A stretch of 5,664 bases of DNA, from positions 1 through 5,664 of the forward strand of contig JAKLLP010000154.1 of the NCBI GenBank assembly GCA_023150055.1, read 5' to 3'. The position numbers and the translations under genes were made by a program. The notes beneath the pieces are model-generated. The model searched no databases, was not told the DNA's origin, and saw only the letters and a list, made by a program, of their open reading frames with translations. Position 1 is the stretch's first letter. Every line of letters starts with the position of its first letter. Origin of the DNA: Gammaproteobacteria bacterium. Its GTDB lineage: Bacteria > Pseudomonadota > Gammaproteobacteria > Steroidobacterales > GCA-2729495. This document shows, one piece after another, positions 4,962 through 5,664 of this stretch.

Positions 4962-5664
4962 ATGTACGAAAGTTTCTACGGTCTCGAGGAACGGCCCTTC
5001 CAGCTGCTGCCGGACCCCTCGTTTCTCTACATGTCCAGGCGCCATTCCACGGCGCTGACGCTGCTCAAGTACAGCATCCAGAACCGGCAGGGGTTCACCG
5101 TCATCACCGGTGAGGTCGGCTGCGGCAAGACCACGCTCATCAACCGCCTCCTCGACGAGATGGAGGAGGATGTCTGCGTCGGTCTCATCAATTTCACCCA
5201 TAGCTCCTTCGGCGAGCTGGCCGAATGGATCATGATGGCCTATGGACTGGACTACAAGGACAAGAGCAAGGTCGGGCTGTATGACGATTTCGTGCAGTTC
5301 CTGATCCGGCAGTACGCGGCGAGGAAGCCCGTCGTCCTCATCATCGACGAGGCGCAGAACATGGGGGTGCGGGGACTGGAGGAGGTGCGCATGCTCTCCA
5401 ACGTCAACGCCCAGAAGGATTATCTCCTGCATCTCATACTGGTCGGCCAGCCGGAACTGCAGGAGTTGCTGCGTCGGCCGGAGTTGCGGCAGCTGACGCA
5501 GCGCGTCTCAGTCGCCTACAACCTGACGCCCCTGAACCTGGAAGACATCGCCGCTTACATTGCGCACCGCCTGGCCGTGGCGGGTGGGGACCCGAATCTC
5601 TTTACTCCGCAGGCCGTGCGTCTCATCGCCGCGGCGAGCAATGGTATCCCGCGCCTGGTGAACA
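4962..5664 (+). CDS. XrtA/PEP-CTERM system-associated ATPase (ExeA/GspA-like AAA), 3'-truncated by the window
   Basis: The first 234 residues of an AAA-type ATPase that marks XrtA exopolysaccharide loci. Its exact role is not established; by analogy with ExeA/GspA it may power or organise assembly of an envelope export structure. MYESFYGLEERPFQLLPDP at 1-19 is the family's typical N-terminus and fixes the ATG at 4962. Walker A is GEVGCGKTT (50-58), Walker B is VVLIIDEAQN (124-133, Asp129 and Glu130), sensor-1 is in LVGQPEL (160-166), and an arginine-finger-like QR lies at 180-181. The frame is open to the last base of the window; the missing C-terminus should hold the rest of the AAA lid and, in many members, a further C-terminal region. 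Ribosome binding is weak (AGGG at 4946-4949, 12 nt upstream). An overlapping frame (4784-5113) that reads through this start is not coding. Confidence 0.95.
   Translation, partial: MYESFYGLEERPFQLLPDPSFLYMSRRHSTALTLLKYSIQNRQGFTVITGEVGCGKTTLINRLLDEMEEDVCVGLINFTHSSFGELAEWIMMAYGLDYKDKSKVGLYDDFVQFLIRQYAARKPVVLIIDEAQNMGVRGLEEVRMLSNVNAQKDYLLHLILVGQPELQELLRRPELRQLTQRVSVAYNLTPLNLEDIAAYIAHRLAVAGGDPNLFTPQAVRLIAAASNGIPRLVN

Noticed and set aside
4784..5113. + strand frame spanning the kinase end and ATPase start
   Set aside because: It overlaps two well-supported genes in another frame and shows no domain or ribosome site.

Overview
The window is high-GC DNA carrying the start of an exosortase A (XrtA/PEP-CTERM) exopolysaccharide locus. 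No rRNA or other taxonomic marker is present. Base composition, codon use and this locus type suggest a free-living or biofilm-forming gamma- or betaproteobacterium; this is inference.

Layout, all genes on the + strand. (1) 2-646: C-terminal part of a choline/thiamine-kinase-like phosphotransferase, cut by the window start and probably unrelated to the rest. (2) 647-1123: 477 bp without a gene. It holds a run of stem-loops, the most notable being two diverged tandem copies (about 702-804 and 812-904) of a roughly 100-nt hairpin module, then a candidate promoter. (3) 1124-1822: a secreted protein with an N-terminal signal peptide and a C-terminal VPLPA-type PEP-CTERM sorting signal, a presumed exosortase substrate. 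(4) 1823-2216: 394 bp without a gene, with a probable terminator region, a candidate extended -10 promoter and several hairpins. (5) 2217-5664: three co-directional genes: a Wzz/GNVR chain-length determinant, a BY-kinase-like tyrosine autokinase, and an ExeA/GspA-like AAA ATPase that runs off the window end.

How they work together: the inner-membrane Wzz-like protein and its cytoplasmic autokinase partner form the split equivalent of a Wzc co-polymerase that sets polymer length and drives export. The ATPase is a marker gene of XrtA loci. The PEP-CTERM protein would be exported, cut by the exosortase and anchored or released in concert with the polymer. The exosortase, the outer-membrane export protein and the glycosyltransferases are not in this window.

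The best candidate for something undescribed is the tandem structured element at 702-904. Its two copies differ in sequence in the inner stem but both still pair, while the flanking loop sequence is conserved; almost every non-Watson-Crick pair is G-U only if the + strand is transcribed.
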